From positions 1-6,819 of the forward strand of contig JALNZI010000074.1 of NCBI GenBank assembly GCA_023229385.1: a stretch of DNA of 6,819 bases, given 5' to 3'. The notes beneath the pieces were generated by a model. It saw only the letters and a list, made by a program, of their open reading frames with translations. It was not told the origin of the DNA and did no database searches. The DNA comes from Candidatus Omnitrophota bacterium. GTDB lineage: Bacteria > Omnitrophota > Gorgyraeia > Gygaellales > Profunditerraquicolaceae. The position numbers were made by a program, and so were the translations under genes. Shown one piece after another: positions 5,481 to 6,819 of the stretch (the stretch's first letter is position 1; every line of letters begins with the position of its first letter).

Positions 5481-6819
5481 ATGCAGGAAGGCAAGATAGT
5501 TTCAGTCCAGGGGCCGATCGTAGATGTGGAGTTTCCCGCTGATGTATTATTTCCGGCTATCTATGATGTTATCGAGACTGAGACTTTTGACGGCCACCGG
5601 ATAGTACTTGAGGTAGTAGAATATTTAAGTAAATCTGATTCGGATAAGACAAATACCATGAGGTGTATTTGTTTGAATCCGAATTTTGGTTTACGCAGGA
5701 ACGCCAGGGCAGTTGCTAAAGGTTCAACCATTAGTGTGCCTGTAGGAGAAGCAACTTGTTCCCGGATACTGAATGTTTTGGGCGAGCCCGTAGATAAGAA
5801 GGGCCCGATCAATGTCGGCCCGGATATGATCAGACCTACGCATAGAAAACAGCAGATAGATACTGTTGATACCGGGGACGGTAAAGAGAAAAAGTTTGAG
5901 GTTATGCAAACAGGCATAAAGATGTTTGATCTTCTGTTTCCTTTAATCAAGGGTTCCCGGAACGGCATCCTAGGAGGCGCAGCCTGCGGCAAGAGCGTAA
6001 TTATCCTTGAGCTTATGCATAATATTATTAAGATGCAGAAAGGCTATTGTGTTTTCACGGGGGCAGGAGAACGGACCAGGGAAGGTAATGAGTTGTATTA
6101 TGAGTTGGAGAAACAGGATATCCTGAGCAGGTCATCTTTGGTATTCGGGCAGATGAATGAGTCTCCCGGAGCCAGGTTTGAAATAGTAAATACAGGTTTG
6201 ACTATAGCGGAGAACTTTGCTGAGCAAGGGGATGATGTTTTGTTGTTTGTGGATAATGTATACAGGTTTGCCCAGGCCGGGACAGAGCTATCCACCCTTT
6301 TAGGCAGGATTCCTTCCGAGACCGGTTATCAACCTACACTGCCTTCAGAGATGGCTGAATTTCAGGAGAGGATCCGTTCAATCGGCCAGGCATCAATTAC
6401 GGCAATGGAAGCAGTCTATGTGCCTTCTGATGATTTAACTGACCCGGCAGTAGTTTGTATATTCAGTTATCTGGATTCTATCGTTATCTTAAGCCGGCGT
6501 TATGTCCAGTTGGGTTTATTTCCGGCTATTGACGCTTTAACTTCGTCTTGCGCTTTTCTTGACCCGATGATTATCGGAAAAAGGCATTTTAAAACTGCTC
6601 AGGATGTTTTAAGGATCCTTAACCGCTATGAGGAACTTAGGCGTATTGTTGCCATTGTAGGAGTAGAAGAACTTTCTCAGGGTGACAGGACTATATTTGA
6701 AAGAGCGGCGAAGCTGCAGAATTTTCTTACCCAGCCGTTTTTTTGCGCCGAGGCTTATACGGGAAGAAAAGGAGAGTATGTGCCTTTAGAGGCGACTTTG
6801 GAGGGTTGTGAAAGAATAG
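5481..6819 (+). CDS. atpD: ATP synthase F1 subunit beta (3' end outside window)
   Basis: This is the catalytic subunit; 446 residues are visible with no stop, so perhaps 15-25 are missing. After the beta-barrel (1-90) come Walker A GGAACGKS (165-172, usually GGAGVGKT), the catalytic Glu197 in GERTREG (196-202), Walker B VLLFVDN with D258, R262 in DNVYRF, GRIPSETGYQPTL (275-287) and VYVPSDDLTDPA (312-323). The lever motif DELSEED is EELSQGD (396-402). The adenine-contact Tyr is Phe347 (LFPAIDAL), and the usual PLDSTSR is ALTSSCA (352-358, A352 to A358), losing a conserved Arg. Key catalytic groups K171, S172, E197, R198 and D258 are present, so activity is expected. ATG 5481 follows AGGAG (5470-5474) by six bases. 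Epsilon (atpC) may follow beyond the window. Confidence 0.97.
   Translation, partial: MQEGKIVSVQGPIVDVEFPADVLFPAIYDVIETETFDGHRIVLEVVEYLSKSDSDKTNTMRCICLNPNFGLRRNARAVAKGSTISVPVGEATCSRILNVLGEPVDKKGPINVGPDMIRPTHRKQQIDTVDTGDGKEKKFEVMQTGIKMFDLLFPLIKGSRNGILGGAACGKSVIILELMHNIIKMQKGYCVFTGAGERTREGNELYYELEKQDILSRSSLVFGQMNESPGARFEIVNTGLTIAENFAEQGDDVLLFVDNVYRFAQAGTELSTLLGRIPSETGYQPTLPSEMAEFQERIRSIGQASITAMEAVYVPSDDLTDPAVVCIFSYLDSIVILSRRYVQLGLFPAIDALTSSCAFLDPMIIGKRHFKTAQDVLRILNRYEELRRIVAIVGVEELSQGDRTIFERAAKLQNFLTQPFFCAEAYTGRKGEYVPLEATLEGCERI

Noticed and set aside
5561..5992. Minus-strand open frame of 143 codons, and other antisense frames
   Set aside because: They lie inside clear ATP synthase genes, have no recognisable domains, and are shadows of the coding strand.
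1994..6819. N-ATPase (Na+-translocating side-branch F-type ATPase) operon
   Set aside because: N-ATPase operons start with beta and epsilon, have atpQ/atpR and a Na+-binding c subunit. Here beta follows gamma and the c subunit lacks the Na+ ligands. The lack of a separate delta gene is the only shared trait seen.

Overview
The window carries most of an F-type ATP synthase operon from a bacterium. The layout is short intergenic gaps, Shine-Dalgarno sites of the AGGAG type, moderate G+C and stop/start overlaps. No gene identifies the lineage firmly. The divergent F1 subunits and the b subunit fused to part of delta suggest an uncultured lineage; Omnitrophota or a PVC relative is my guess, not something the sequence proves.

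Bases 1-105 are the 3' end of an unidentified membrane-protein gene. A spacer of about 180 bases follows, holding a terminator-like hairpin (171-198) and a good sigma70-type promoter (256-284) placed so close to the next start codon that the transcript may be leaderless. The next gene (288-1064) encodes a secreted HExxH zinc protease of the peptidase-MA type. It is followed after 18 bases by a receiver-GGDEF protein (1083-1997), predicted to make cyclic di-GMP, whose receiver has Glu where the phosphorylated Asp should be.

The stop codon of that regulator overlaps the start of the c subunit gene (atpE, 1994-2206) as ATGA. A 127-base structured gap separates atpE from a b subunit gene (2334-2972). 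Its C-terminus is the start of the C-terminal domain of delta; the rest of that domain lies out of frame in 2966-3091 and ends in a TGATG overlap with atpA. Adding one G to the G4 run at 2964-2967 would restore a 252-residue b-delta fusion. Then come alpha (atpA, 3091-4557), gamma (atpG, 4574-5464) and beta (atpD, 5481 to the window end, open). Subunit a (atpB), epsilon (atpC) and a separate delta gene are not in the window; epsilon may lie downstream.

Together these genes encode the rotor ring, a fused peripheral stalk and the catalytic head of a proton-type rotary ATP synthase. Three things stand out. The fused stalk lacks the N-terminal domain of delta, and alpha lacks most of the N-terminal helix that this domain normally binds. 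The ring subunit has lost most of the glycine motif of helix 1. A cyclic di-GMP regulator sits, translationally coupled, where subunit a is normally encoded. All family assignments come from reading motifs by eye; no database search was run.
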